Below, in pieces: positions 8,499 through 19,600 of a stretch of DNA of 64,000 nt. Both the position numbers and the translations under genes were made by a program. The notes below the pieces were generated by a model, which was given only the letters and a program-made list of their open reading frames with translations, ran no database searches and had not been told where the DNA came from. The DNA comes from Turnera subulata (taxonomy: Eukaryota > Streptophyta > Magnoliopsida > Malpighiales > Passifloraceae). The stretch covers positions 89,476-153,475 of the forward strand of contig JAKUCV010002137.1 in NCBI GenBank assembly GCA_028386065.3, read 5' to 3'. How positions within the stretch are numbered: position 1 is the first letter of the stretch; every line of letters starts with the position of its first letter.

Positions 8499-10680
8499 TA
8501 AAAAATAAGAGGGTAATTTCTAAAAATAAAAATTAGGAAAAAAAACTTAAAAAACTATTATTACAAAGAAAGAACAATAAAATAGAAAATAGAAATAAAT
8601 TACGGAATAAAATAAAATAAAATAGTCAATAGTAATATAAAAAATAATTAATTTTGTAAATTTTATACCTGCATCATTTGTTGATCCATGCTTGGGCCTA
8701 CATAATTGACCGCTAAAACAAAAAAAAATAAAAAAACAGAATTAAAAAATTATAATAGTGGAAAAAATAAAAACAAATAAGCATACCTTTGAATCAATTA
8801 GAACCAAATCTAAACTGATAAGAAGATTTTGTAATTTGGTATTCAAAGACTCCCACATCCTTGAAACCCTAACTTGAATTATCCATGAATCCTTGTCAGG
8901 GGTCAATTCATCCAATGTATGAATATTCATTTTCCTAAAAAAATAATATATTATACAAATTTAAATATACAATTAAAGTGTAACACAAAAAAAAAATATT
9001 TTCTTTTATATAAATTCTTAAAAATATTAATACTTACTAAAATACATACTAAAAGAAAGAAAAAAAAGGAAACTGAAAAACAAAAAACTAACACAGGAAA
9101 ATAATATTTAATTCAAGAAAATTGGAAGAAATTAACACAATGCCAAAAAATGGAAAAAAATATAGAATACTGGATAATTTTTAAAAACTAATGCAATATA
9201 AAAGAAAATAGAAAAAAATATTAAATTCAAGGAAATTAAAAAAACCAACATAATGCCAAAAAATGGAAAATAATATAAAGTACTGGTAAAAAAACAAATG
9301 CAATGGAAGGGAAAAATAATAGAATAGAAATGAGGGGGGAAAAACAAATACAATACAAATAGAAAATAAAAAAATGAAATTAAAATTTTCACAGACATAA
9401 ATACTTAAAAATCAAAGTAGAATAGAAAAGAAACTGAAAAGAAACTGTAAAACACAGAAACTGTATCCAAATTTCATTGTACTGACATCTGGATTTTCCC
9501 TGTGTGTTTTCAATTTTTTGTTTCTCAAAAGAAACCATAAGAGACACACAAAATTTTAAAACAAAATAGACAAAATAGAATTGTAAAGAAACTGTAAAAT
9601 ACAGAAACTGTATCCAGATTTCATTAGGTTTTTCCTTAACTCTAATTGGGATGATTATAATGAAAATAAGGGTCAATCAAACAACACCTAAAACCCTCCA
9701 CATGGCAAAAAAACAAAGACCTCAAAGTCTACACATGACAAAAAAACAAGACTCTAAAAATCTTATGTGTCAAAATCTGGTGAGGGATTCAGCTATTAAT
9801 ATATATAATAGATAATAGATATAATAGATAGATTAGCCTGGAACAGTTTTGGATGAAAGTAGACATAAGTTCAAAAAAAGAAAAAGGATAAATTAAGAAT
9901 CAGATACAAACGGGGCCACATATCTAGTGTAAACTGGATAAGGAATCTGGACAACTATTAGCACATGATATTTCAGATATGAACAAATACTATTATCACT
10001 TGACAATAAATGCGAAACGATTTTTTTTTGTTTTTTTTGAACATATGCGTTTTTTTGTTGTGAAATAAAAAATATTGGTAATGTCATCATTATCCCTAAG
10101 ATCCAGATCCAATTATATTGAGATATTAGAGTCTCTTTATGGAAAGAAACAACCCATAACACAATAATTTACCTTAACCCGCCCCGGGGCGGTTGTTCAG
10201 GCAAACAAAACAAAGTATCATATATTAAATGGGCAAGCCGGTTCAAATAAAAATTTTGGTGTCAAACATTAAAATAAATTAATTATTATAATTATTTTAT
10301 ATCTTTTATATTATTTTGAAAAGTAATTATAGTATAGATATGTATAAAAACATACCGAATAATAAGTTATTATTTAGACAAAAGATATTGTTTCATCAAT
10401 ATTAAATTATAGACTTATATTTAGAAATAAGATATACTTGGGGAAAAAATCATTAAGGAATTTCTTAAATTGAGAAACAATGAATGATTAATTTATTATC
10501 AATTTAATCAACTTTATATTTCGTTAACATACATAAATAAGCTTGGACTGCTAAAGATGTATGACATATATAGATGGTAACAAAAGATTTAAATCATCCC
10601 AAGAAAAGAAATAAGTTAAAACCTATAAAAACTAAAGAAAGTGTCTCGATGTGGTTATAATAATCAGTGATTCCTAGCCC
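8499..10680. other. AT-rich spacer between element A and the LINE
   Basis: Mostly A/T-rich non-coding DNA. It holds an RPA70-like exon (8787-8930), an imperfect tandem duplication around an 'AATGCCAAAAAATGG' core (about 9105-9210 and 9220-9310), and a second duplicated segment around 'CAGAAACTGTATCC' (9456 and 9603). At about 10179-10193 there is a GC palindrome, CCGCCCCGGGGCGG. I see no other gene. Confidence 0.5.
8787..8930 (-). pseudogene. RPA70-like N-terminal exon fragment
   Basis: A 48-codon exon from an ATG at 8930 to a GTATGC donor at 8786. It encodes LDELTPDKDSWIIQVRVSRM followed by W-E-S-L-N and ISLDLVLIDSK, the pattern of the first OB-fold strand region of plant replication protein A 70 kDa-like proteins (x-L-T-P-x-x-D-x-W-x-I-x-V-R-V-S-R-x-W). 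A possible next exon (8669-8712) gives an early stop in the expected phase, and no further OB fold follows. Such RPA-like pieces are common in plants as dispersed or Helitron-carried copies. It is called a remnant. Confidence 0.45.
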
Positions 10681-10836
10681 TCCCGATATTTTCGGGTTTT
10701 CTCTCGTTTTTTCGAGGTTTCTCCCACTAGGGTTTTGCTCCCATTAGGGTTTTACTCCTTAGGATTTCCCTAAAGGCTCTCTTCTGTTGTTATTCTCATC
10801 TGGTTTCGTGGCCTTCTCTTTTGTCTGGTTGCAATC

Positions 10837-12491
10837 ATGGCTTCTAGAGTGGAGGAGGAGAGTGGTGGCAGAGGAGGAAAGGATTGGGTGGTGCCTCCGG
10901 ATCCGACGATAGCGGAGATTGAGGTTGTTGTGGTTGAGGACGATGAGATTGAGGCCGATCAGTCGGCTTCACTGTGTTTGGTGGCGACTCTATAGACGGA
11001 ACGCCCTTTCAATGCTCGGGCATTTCTGAATACTATGAAGCAGATATGGTGGCCGGTTACAGGGTGGAGGCATCTCAACTGGAGCATAATCTGTCTGTCT
11101 TTCATTTTTATCATTAGAGAGACAAGCAACGCATTCTTGATCAGGAGCCTTGGAACTTCGATGATCAGGTTGTATTGTTGAAAGAGTTGACGGGTGACGA
11201 GCAACCTTTTTCTCTCTAGTTGTTTATGGTGCCATATTGGGTTCGTGTGTATGACGTTCCAATTAATCAACGTTCTGAGAAATTGGTGAGGGCTCTGGCA
11301 TCGAAGGTTGGGGAGTTTCAAAGCTTGGAGGAGAATTGCAATATCAAGAGAGGTAAGTACATCTGGTTTCGTGTGCTGTTGGATGTCCGCAAACCTCTCA
11401 GTCGTGGGTCTCTCATGGCGGGTAAGACGGGTAAGAATTTGTGGGTTTATTTCAAGTATGAGCATCTCCCTGTTTTTTGCTTTTATTGTGGCTGCTTAGG
11501 GCATCTTGATCGTGGCTGTGCAGCGGGGGATGAGGAGGCTCTTAACCTTGTTGAAACTCCTTATGGTGATTGGTTGCGGGCTTCTCCCAAGAAACCAGTT
11601 AATACTCGTATTCCTGTTGAAGAGAGTTTTGAGAAGGTGGCCCGAAAATTGCTTTTTAAGCCAGCTTCGGTGGGAGAGGTATCTGGTGAGTCGGATAGCC
11701 GACAGTCGACTGCAGCGATGGGTTTGGTACGGAAGGGGACCAGAACTGAGGTGGAGATTGAGTCCAAGCGCAGTCCAGGGGTGGATGTGATTGTGTCTTC
11801 GATGACTAATTGTTCTCCGGAGAAAGCTATGTTGGATGATGTAGTTCTGGGTGTCAGTTCTATTGGTATCTACTTGAACGCAGGACATGGCGAATGTACG
11901 AGTCCTGGGGTGTTCTCTGACAGCCCTCTAATATATACTGCCCCGTCCAGAAAGGAGGAACTGACGCGTGTGGAGTGCGATCCTGTTATTGCTTCGTAGG
12001 GGTTATCTCACCTACCTTTCGACCCGTAGGAGACTATTTCTAATGTCGCGAATGCTAAGCGCAGGATGGGAAACCAGGTGATGTCTAGTGAAGAGCTTCG
12101 GTATGCTCCCGGCTCTAAGCTACTCCAGGATATTACTAGTGACCTGTCCTTTGTATCTGTTATTCCTATTTCGAAGGCTATGAGCCCGGAGGTGCTGTCA
12201 GGTAGCGGACCAGTGGTAAAGGATCTCTTAAAATTTGAGAGCTCGATGGCCACCCTTAATGCTATTATGTCAGGTCGGTCATGGAAGAGAAGGGCGTGCT
12301 CTAGTGACAGTTCTCGAGCTGGAGGTTCTGGGCCAGTCCAATGTAAGTGTAAGGGGCCTGTGGTAGATGAGTTGTCTGTTGCTGCGGTGGGGGCTGGTTG
12401 TGGGAAGAAGCGTCTGGAGGATGAGATGTTTCTGGTTAAGGATCAGGTTATTTTACCAACGGCGAAGGTTACTCAGCAGCCCCGCCAATAA
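10837..12491 (+). pseudogene. LINE ORF1 (DUF4283 / CCHC zinc knuckle RNA-binding protein), broken
   Basis: It starts at ATG 10837 (MASRVEEE). The frame is interrupted by TAG at about 10993, near 11133 and just before 11220, and again at 11997. The recognisable core is the DUF4283 region typical of plant LINE ORF1 (PFNARAFLNTM..., EPWNFDDQVVLL, VPYWVRVYDVP), followed by a zinc knuckle of the form C-x2-C-x4-H-x4-C (CFYCGCLGHLDRGC, about 11478-11520). The C-terminal part (11520-12491) is low-complexity Ser/Gly/Lys. In plant L1 elements this protein binds the element RNA. ORF2 starts three bases after the last frame ends. Confidence 0.75.
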
Positions 12492-12493
12492 TC

Positions 12494-15400
12494 ATGAGTC
12501 TTTTATGCTTAAACTATCGCGGTTTGGGGGATCCACAAATAGTTTCTTCCCTTTGCAAGCTTCTTCGGTTTGAAAATCCTCTTCTAATTTTTCTCTCGGA
12601 AACTAGATTTAAAAAATTCGAGATGGAGTATATCTTTTGTAGGATGGGGTGGAGTGGTTTCTTGGATGTGGATTGTTCGGGAGATGGTAGGCAACGTAGT
12701 GGTGGACTGTCCATGATGTGGCATGATGATATTGAGGTTACACTCCGTACTCTTAGCCTCCATCATATCGATGTGACTGTCAAGAGTGAGGGGGTTGATG
12801 AACCTTGGCGATTAACAGGATTTTGTGGTTGGCCCGAGAGCTCGGAGAAGTGGCATACATGGGAGCTTTGGCGACATATTGCTCCTTTGGTTTCTCTTCT
12901 TTGGGTCTGTGGGGGTGATTTCAATGAGATTTTATTCCAATAGGAGAAGAATGGTGGGAATCCTCGTTCCTTTGCAGCCATGCAAGTATTTCATGATACC
13001 CTCACTGATTTGGCTCTCCACGACTTAGGGTTCTCAGGGTGTGATTTTACTTGGGCAAATAATCATGAGGATGGTTCTTATATTGAGGAGCGAATTGATC
13101 GGATGGTGGGTTCTGATTTGTGGTCAGGTTTGTTCCCTAATGCTCTTGTTAAACATTTACCCTGTCAAAGTTCTGACCACTCTCCCTTGAAGCTAATTCT
13201 TGATACTAATGTTCGTGTACACCCTTTTGGCCCCTGCCTGTTCCGGTTTAAAGCAATGTGGTCGTCCCATGAGGGCTGTGAGTGATTCATGGAACCAGCC
13301 ATCCCCTCTTCCACCTTTGGCGACAGTGAAGGAGAAAATTGCTAAGTGTGGTACAATGCTTACTAGATAGAGTAAGGCTAATTACTCCCATATTACGTCT
13401 ACCATTAAACAGAAACAAAAACTTTTGGGTTCTTTGAATTGTAGAGCTCAAACGGTAGAGGTTATCAGGCTCTCCAAGGAGCTTGATAAGGAGATTGAGG
13501 AGCTTATTCATCAAGAAGAGATTATGTGGAGACAAAGGTCTCGGGTGGCATGGTTGAGAGAGGGAGATAAAAACACAAAATATTTATGGCATAAGGCAAA
13601 GCAGCGTAGGAAATCTAATACCATTAAGGGTATTAATAACCCGAATGGTCATTGGATTTCGGATCCTGGGGTATTGCTACTACATTTCAGGATTTCTATG
13701 TGGATCTCTTTTCCTCTTCTAGTCAGTTGGTTATTGATCCGGTGCTAAAGGTGATGGATCGTCGTGTATCTGATGAGATGTGGGATCAGTTGGATTAACC
13801 TTTCTCTCAAAAAGAGGTGTTTAAAGCTCTTATTCGGATGCACCCTTCGAAAGCTTTTGGGCCGGATGGAATGCCTCCTCTATTCTTTCAGAAGTTCTGG
13901 CCAATTGTTGGAGAGGATGTTTGTCGGATGGTTCTTGATGTTTTTAACAATGGGGCTAATCCATTTCTTTTAAATCATACATTTATTACTCTCATCCCCA
14001 AAGTTAAGCATCCTCTTCACTGTAGTCAGTTTTGACCGATTAGCTTATGCAATGTGATTTTCAAAATAATTACAAAGACCATAGCTACTAGGTTGAAGCT
14101 AATTCTTCCAGATATTATTGGAGAGGAGCAGAGTGCCTTTGTGCCTGGTCGCCTCATTACAAACAATTCTCTCATTGCATTTGAATAATTCCATAATATG
14201 AGGAAGGCTTGTCGTGGTAATAGGGGGTATATGAGCTTGAAATTGGATGTGAGTAAGGCCTATGACAGGGTGGAGTGGAATTTCCTTGAAGCTATCATGA
14301 TCCGGATTGGTTTTAGCCATCAATGGGTAAGCTTGGTTATGCGATGTGTTCGGACAGTTAATTATTCTTTTTTGATCAACCGGACTCCGCAGGACACCAT
14401 TTTCCCCCAAAGAGGTATAAGACAGGGTGATCCTCTCTCTCCTTACCTATTCCTCTTGTGTGTAGAAGGCTTTGCTTAACTACTCAGACATGCTATGGCG
14501 CGAGGGGCTCTTCATGGTATTCGGGTCTGTAGCACAGATCCTATGGTGTCCCATCTCATTTTTGCCAATGATAGTGTCCTGTTTGCCATTCGGGAGATCT
14601 TACAAAAGTATGAGTTGGCTTCAGGATAGATAATCATTCTAGATAAGTCAGAGGTTGTTTTCAGCCGAAATGTTCAAGATCAGTTACAAATTCAGATCCA
14701 AGGGGATCTAGGTGTTAAGGCGGTTGGTTCTTTTGACAAATATTTGGGTCTCCTAGCTATGATTAGTCGGTCCAAGAAAATCATCTTTGCTTTTGTTCGG
14801 GATAGATTGGTAAAGAAGATGGGTCAGTGGAAGGAGAAGTTTCTTTCTGATGTCGGGAGAGAGCCTTTTATTAAAGCAGTAGTTTAATCTATTCCTAATT
14901 ATGTAATAAGTTGCTTTAAGCTTCCAGATTTGATTTGTCGCGAAATAGAAGTCCTAATTCGGAAGTTTTGATGGAGTCATCACGATGGGAGGAGAAAAAT
15001 ACATTGAATTTCCTGGGAGAAACTATGTAAACGAAAAGTAGCAGGTGGGCTTGGTTTTCATTCTCTAGAGGCTTTTGATCTAGCCTTCCTTGCCAAACAA
15101 GGTTGGCGACTATTACTTCATGAATCAAGCCTTCTTTCTCGAATTCTCAAGGCACGTTACTTTCCTCGCTGGAATTTTTTTAGTGCTGAAGTTGGCTATA
15201 ACCCGAGCTACACGTGGAGGAGCATTTGCAAGGCTAAGTTTGTTTTAGAAAAGGGTACAAGGTGGTGTGTTGGGAATGGAGCTACTAATTATATCTGGAA
15301 GGATCTTTGGCTTCCCAGGGACTCTAATCCTGTGGTGACCTCCCCAGTGGCAGTGTTGGAGCAGAATGCCACGGTCTCACAGCTCATGATGGACACATCG

Positions 15401-16446
15401 GTATCTTGGAACCATGATCTTATTGACTCTATATTCTTGGTTGAAGAGGCTATTCTAATCAAGAGTCTACCTCTGAGCTTTCGTGCCCCTCCAGATGCTC
15501 CATTCTAGGCTCCTACACCCTCGGGTTCTTGCACTGTTCGGTCAGGATATAGCTTGGCCCTAGCTCATCTTCAGTCTCAGAGTGCATTGCTGTCTTCTAA
15601 TATTGAGTCTTGTGATTCTTCTTGGTGCAGAGCTCTTTGTAAGTTTAATCTCCTCCAAAGTTGCGTTTGTTCTCCTGGCGTTTGTGTTTGGATATTGTAC
15701 CTGTTCGGCCGAACTTAGCACGACGACTTGCCTCTATTGACCCATCGTGTCCCCGATGTGCAGTAGAGAAAGAGTCCAGTATTCACCTGTTTTGTCATTG
15801 CTCATGGGCACGTGGGTTTGGGTGGCCAGTTCTCTTCCGGCAGCCCTCTTCTTAACTCCTCATGATACTATTGCTGAGTGGTTATAGGCCACTTACAAAC
15901 AGAAGGGCACATCCATTCTCTTGCAAGTGATCTCTATTTGCTGGTCCATGTGGAAGGCTAGGAATGTTCTATTGTTTCAAAATCATGATTTGGGTCAGGA
16001 GGGGATTGTGCGCAGTACCTTACTCTTGCTACAGAGTTATCAAGAGGCGAACAACGTATCTGTAGCACCATCAAGACCCATGGTTCCTCATCACTGGGAA
16101 GCCCGTATCGCCCCGAACTTTAAAGTGAACAATGATGTTGCAGTCTTAGCAGGGTGTGGTATTGGAGTAGGCGCTATCATTCATGATTCATGTGGACAGA
16201 TCGTAGCCATGGGTTTTAATTTCTTCGGTGCTATCAGTGATGTAGCTGTGGGAGAAGCCTTTACGGCGAGGTTTGGTTTGGATCTGGCTCGACTTTTGGA
16301 CTTACATCATGTTCAATTGGAGATGGACTGCCAACCTGTCATCATTGCTTTGCAGTCCAAGTTAGATATTCCCACCCCTTTGGGTCTTTTAATTGATGAT
16401 TTAAGAAAAATAATCATATATTTTCTAGAGAATCCACCGTGGATAC
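12494..16446 (+). pseudogene. LINE ORF2 (endonuclease-reverse transcriptase-RNase H), broken
   Basis: Domains in order: EEP endonuclease 12494-13230 (LNYRGLGDP, SETR, CGGDFNE, SSDHSPL, so the main catalytic motifs remain); reverse transcriptase about 13820-14640 (AFGPDGMPP, LKLDVSKAYDRVEW, GIRQGDPLSPYLF); zf-RVT about 15660-15840 (C-x2-C and H-x-x-x-x-H type cysteines); RNase H-like 16100-16420. Stops and frameshifts occur at 12943, about 13285, 13797, 14034, 14187, 14478, 14629 and elsewhere. The reverse transcriptase active site reads F-A-N-D-S instead of F-A-D-D-S, so it would be dead even without the stops. It is truncated at the Copia B junction. Confidence 0.85.
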
Positions 16447-16603
16447 TAAAAAAGGTAATGAATGGTAATAATTCTTGCTGTGTAAATTATGCCTTGAGTT
16501 ATAGAGTTTATATAGAATACAATTGACTTAGTTCTATAAGTACAGATTTACATGGTAATAGGAAATATGGTAAGTTGACTTGAAATCATAATGGTCTCTT
16601 ATA
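16447..16603 (-). repeat. Copia B 3' LTR (157 bp)
   Basis: It aligns over its full length with 22502-22657. Minus-strand ends are TATAAGAG... and ...TTTTTTA, not the usual TG...CA. Confidence 0.7.
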
Positions 16604-16616
16604 CTCCCCTCTCAAC

Positions 16617-19600
16617 TCATGCAGAGGTAGGATAGATGCGCAGAGTTGCCCGAAAGGAGGAGAATTTGGAGGTGGACAAAGGTTTGGTAAACACATCAGT
16701 CATTTGTTTGTCAGTGGGAAGATGCAGAACTTTAATGGCACCTGTAGATACATGATCGCGAATAAAATGAAGATCAATATCAATATGCTTGGTGCAGACA
16801 TGGTGAATTGGATTCACAGCCATATAGGTAGTGCTGAGAATATCACAATAGACTGGAGAAGTAAGAGCAGGAGAAAAGCCAATATCTCAAGAAGTTGACG
16901 AAGCCAAATAAGTTCTGCAACTGTAAAAGCTAAGGCATGATATTCAGCCTCGGCACTTGGGCGAGAAACAGTGGGTTTTTTCTTGGAAGACCAAGAAACA
17001 GCATTGGTTTCTAGCAAACAACAATAGCCACTGATAGACCGTCGAGTATCAAGACAACAGGCCCAGTCAGCATCGGTGTAAGCAGCAAGATGAACATTAG
17101 ACTGAGGCTGAAAGAGAATCCCATGGTCAAGACCTTAAAGTAACGCAAATTGCGTTTCACAGCTAGTAGATGAGAGTCTCGTGGAGCATGCATATATTGG
17201 GAGTCGAGACCTACAACATGAGAGATATCCGGGCGTATAAAAGACAGATATTGGAGACCTCCAACATTGCTGCGATACAATGTTGGATCAGAGAGAGGAG
17301 TCCCATCAGTAAGAGTAAGTTTGGTCTTAAGGGAAATAAGTGTCTTCACTAGTTTACATGAAGTCATTCCAGCCCGGAGAAGCATATCAGATGTGTACTT
17401 GCATTGAGAAAGATGTAGACTGCGAGGAGTGGAATTGGCCTCAATGCCCAAGAAATAACTAAAGAGCCTAAATTTGTCATAGCAAATTCTAATTATAACG
17501 AACAAATGAGGTGCTGAACAACATCATTAGAATTGCCTGTGATCAAAATATCATCTTCATATAACAAGAGAATGAGATGAGTAGAACCAGTACGAAACAC
17601 AAACATAGAAGAGTCAGCCTTGCTGGAACGAAAACCAATACGAAATAAAAATTCAGCAAATCGCTTGTACTGAGCCTGAGGAGCTTGTTTAAGACCATAA
17701 AGAGCATGACGAATTCGACATACATGATGAGGATATTCAGGATGTTGAAAACCAATAGGTTGTTTCATGTAGACTTCCTTAGAAATGGAACCATGCAGGA
17801 AGGCATTTTTAACATTAAGTTGATGGATAGGCCAAGAGAACAAGGTGGCCAAGCTAAAAACAGTACAAACTGTAGTAGGCTTGAAAACTGGACTAAATGT
17901 TTCAGTATAATCAATGTCATGTTGTTGTTTGAACCCCTGTGCTACGAGGCGTGCCTGTATCGTGCAATAGAACCATCCGCATTATACTTGTTGCGATATA
18001 TCCATTTACAACCGATGACATTTTGTTATGATGGCGGAGGAACAAGCTCCCAGGTGTGGTTTTGCAACAAAGCATTATACTCATCACTCATGGCGGCCCT
18101 CCAACTTGGGAAACGTGAAGCTTCGATATATGTTTGGGGTTCGACAAAATGAGATATTTGGGGAGGTGTGTGGGTGAGGGTTGTGAGGGAGGTAGTGAGG
18201 TTGAGTCCATCAACTGGTTTAGTGGTTCCTAACATAGCTCTTGTAATCATGCGTGTGGGAGCTGGAGGAGGTAGTGGGGAGGGTGATGGAGAAGATATCA
18301 ATGGAGGTGAAGTAGAAGTGGGGATGGAGAGGGGTTGGGTGTTGATAGATGAAGGCGTAGGTACCTGTGGTGGGGATGGCAAAACATTTGGAATAATAAT
18401 GGCAGGATTGATAAAGTCACCTAAGGTAAAAGTAGGCATAGAAGCGGAAGAAGACGCAGTGGAAGACTCTTGTTTTGCTGGAAAAATGTGCTCATAAAAA
18501 GTGACATGACGAGAAAGAATGACACGACCTTTGGAATATTCTAGACACCGGAAGCCCTTGTATCCATCTTGAAAGCCTAAGAAAATGCAAGGTGTAGTAC
18601 GTGGAGACAATTTGTGAGGAGCTTAGAGGTTAGGAAAACAAAGACAACCAAAGACACGAAGAGAGTTGTAAGAGGGAGTGGTGCCATGCAATAAGGTATA
18701 AGGAATAGAAAAATTTAAATGCACAACTGGAAGTCGAATGATGATGTAAACTGCAAAAAATAATGCTTCAACCTAGTATTTAGGCAAAAGACCGGCATGA
18801 AAGAGTAAAGATCGTGTGACATCAATTAAGTGGCAATACTTGCATTCTGTAGAACCATTTTGTTGTGGAGTGTGAGGACATGAAACCCGATGAATTATCC
18901 CAAATTGTAAATTTTTTTTTAAATGCATGATTAGTAAATTCACCACCCCTATCAGATTGAAAAATCTTGATAGTGGTGTTGAATTGATTGCGTGCCAATG
19001 CAACAAGGATAAGAAAATGCTGAAAAACTTCATGCTTGGCTTTTGTAGGAAAAGTCCATGAAAATTTGGAATAATCATCAAGAAACAAGACATAATAGCG
19101 ATAACCAGTATGTGACGGCACAGGAGATTGCCAAACATCACTATAAATTAATCCAAATGGTTCTGTATATTGAGGTTGCGAAAGAGAAAATGAAAGTTCA
19201 TGATTTTTACCAAGCTCACAAGCATGGCAAAAGTCTAAATCATGAGTCCGATAGTTGCTTTGAATAAAATTGTTGCAAAATAAAAATGAAAGAACTTTAA
19301 TATTAGCGTGTGCTCGTTGATGCCAAAGTTGTGTAGAGGACAAAGACACTGTGAAGGTAGACTGGATGAAAGACCCAACAAAGGTAGCACTAGCAGGAAT
19401 AGGTTAGAGCAGACCATCACTAATGGAGTGAAAAATTTTTGTCTGAGTCGTCGAATGAAACGCCCCGACCCGTTTTTACCGTACACAGTAAACACATGCC
19501 GGAACTGTGACAACCTAACCCAAAATGAAACCAGCATACAGTGTATACAACAAGAACACGGGCTCAACAGCCCAAAGTAAAATCAACAATAGAAACTCAT

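Larger units (their letters stand above)
10681..16446 (+). mobile_element. L1-type LINE, 5.8 kb, decayed; 3' end cut by Copia B
   Basis: A CT-rich leader with repeated 'TAGGGTTTT' blocks (10690-10770) precedes ORF1 (DUF4283 plus CCHC knuckle) and ORF2 (endonuclease, reverse transcriptase, zf-RVT, RNase H), all on the plus strand in the order usual for plant L1 elements. The RNase H region runs into the LTR of Copia B at 16447. The LINE's own 3' UTR and poly(A) were not found beyond Copia B, and no target duplication could be assigned. The left boundary is approximate. Confidence 0.8.

Noticed and set aside
10179..10193. GC palindrome as a Helitron 3' hairpin
   Set aside because: No CTRR or YYAG end at the required distance on either strand; kept only as a possibility in the RPA finding.
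18168..18497. 109-codon Gly/Val-rich plus frame
   Set aside because: Antisense of the Ser/Pro-rich linker of the Copia B polyprotein.
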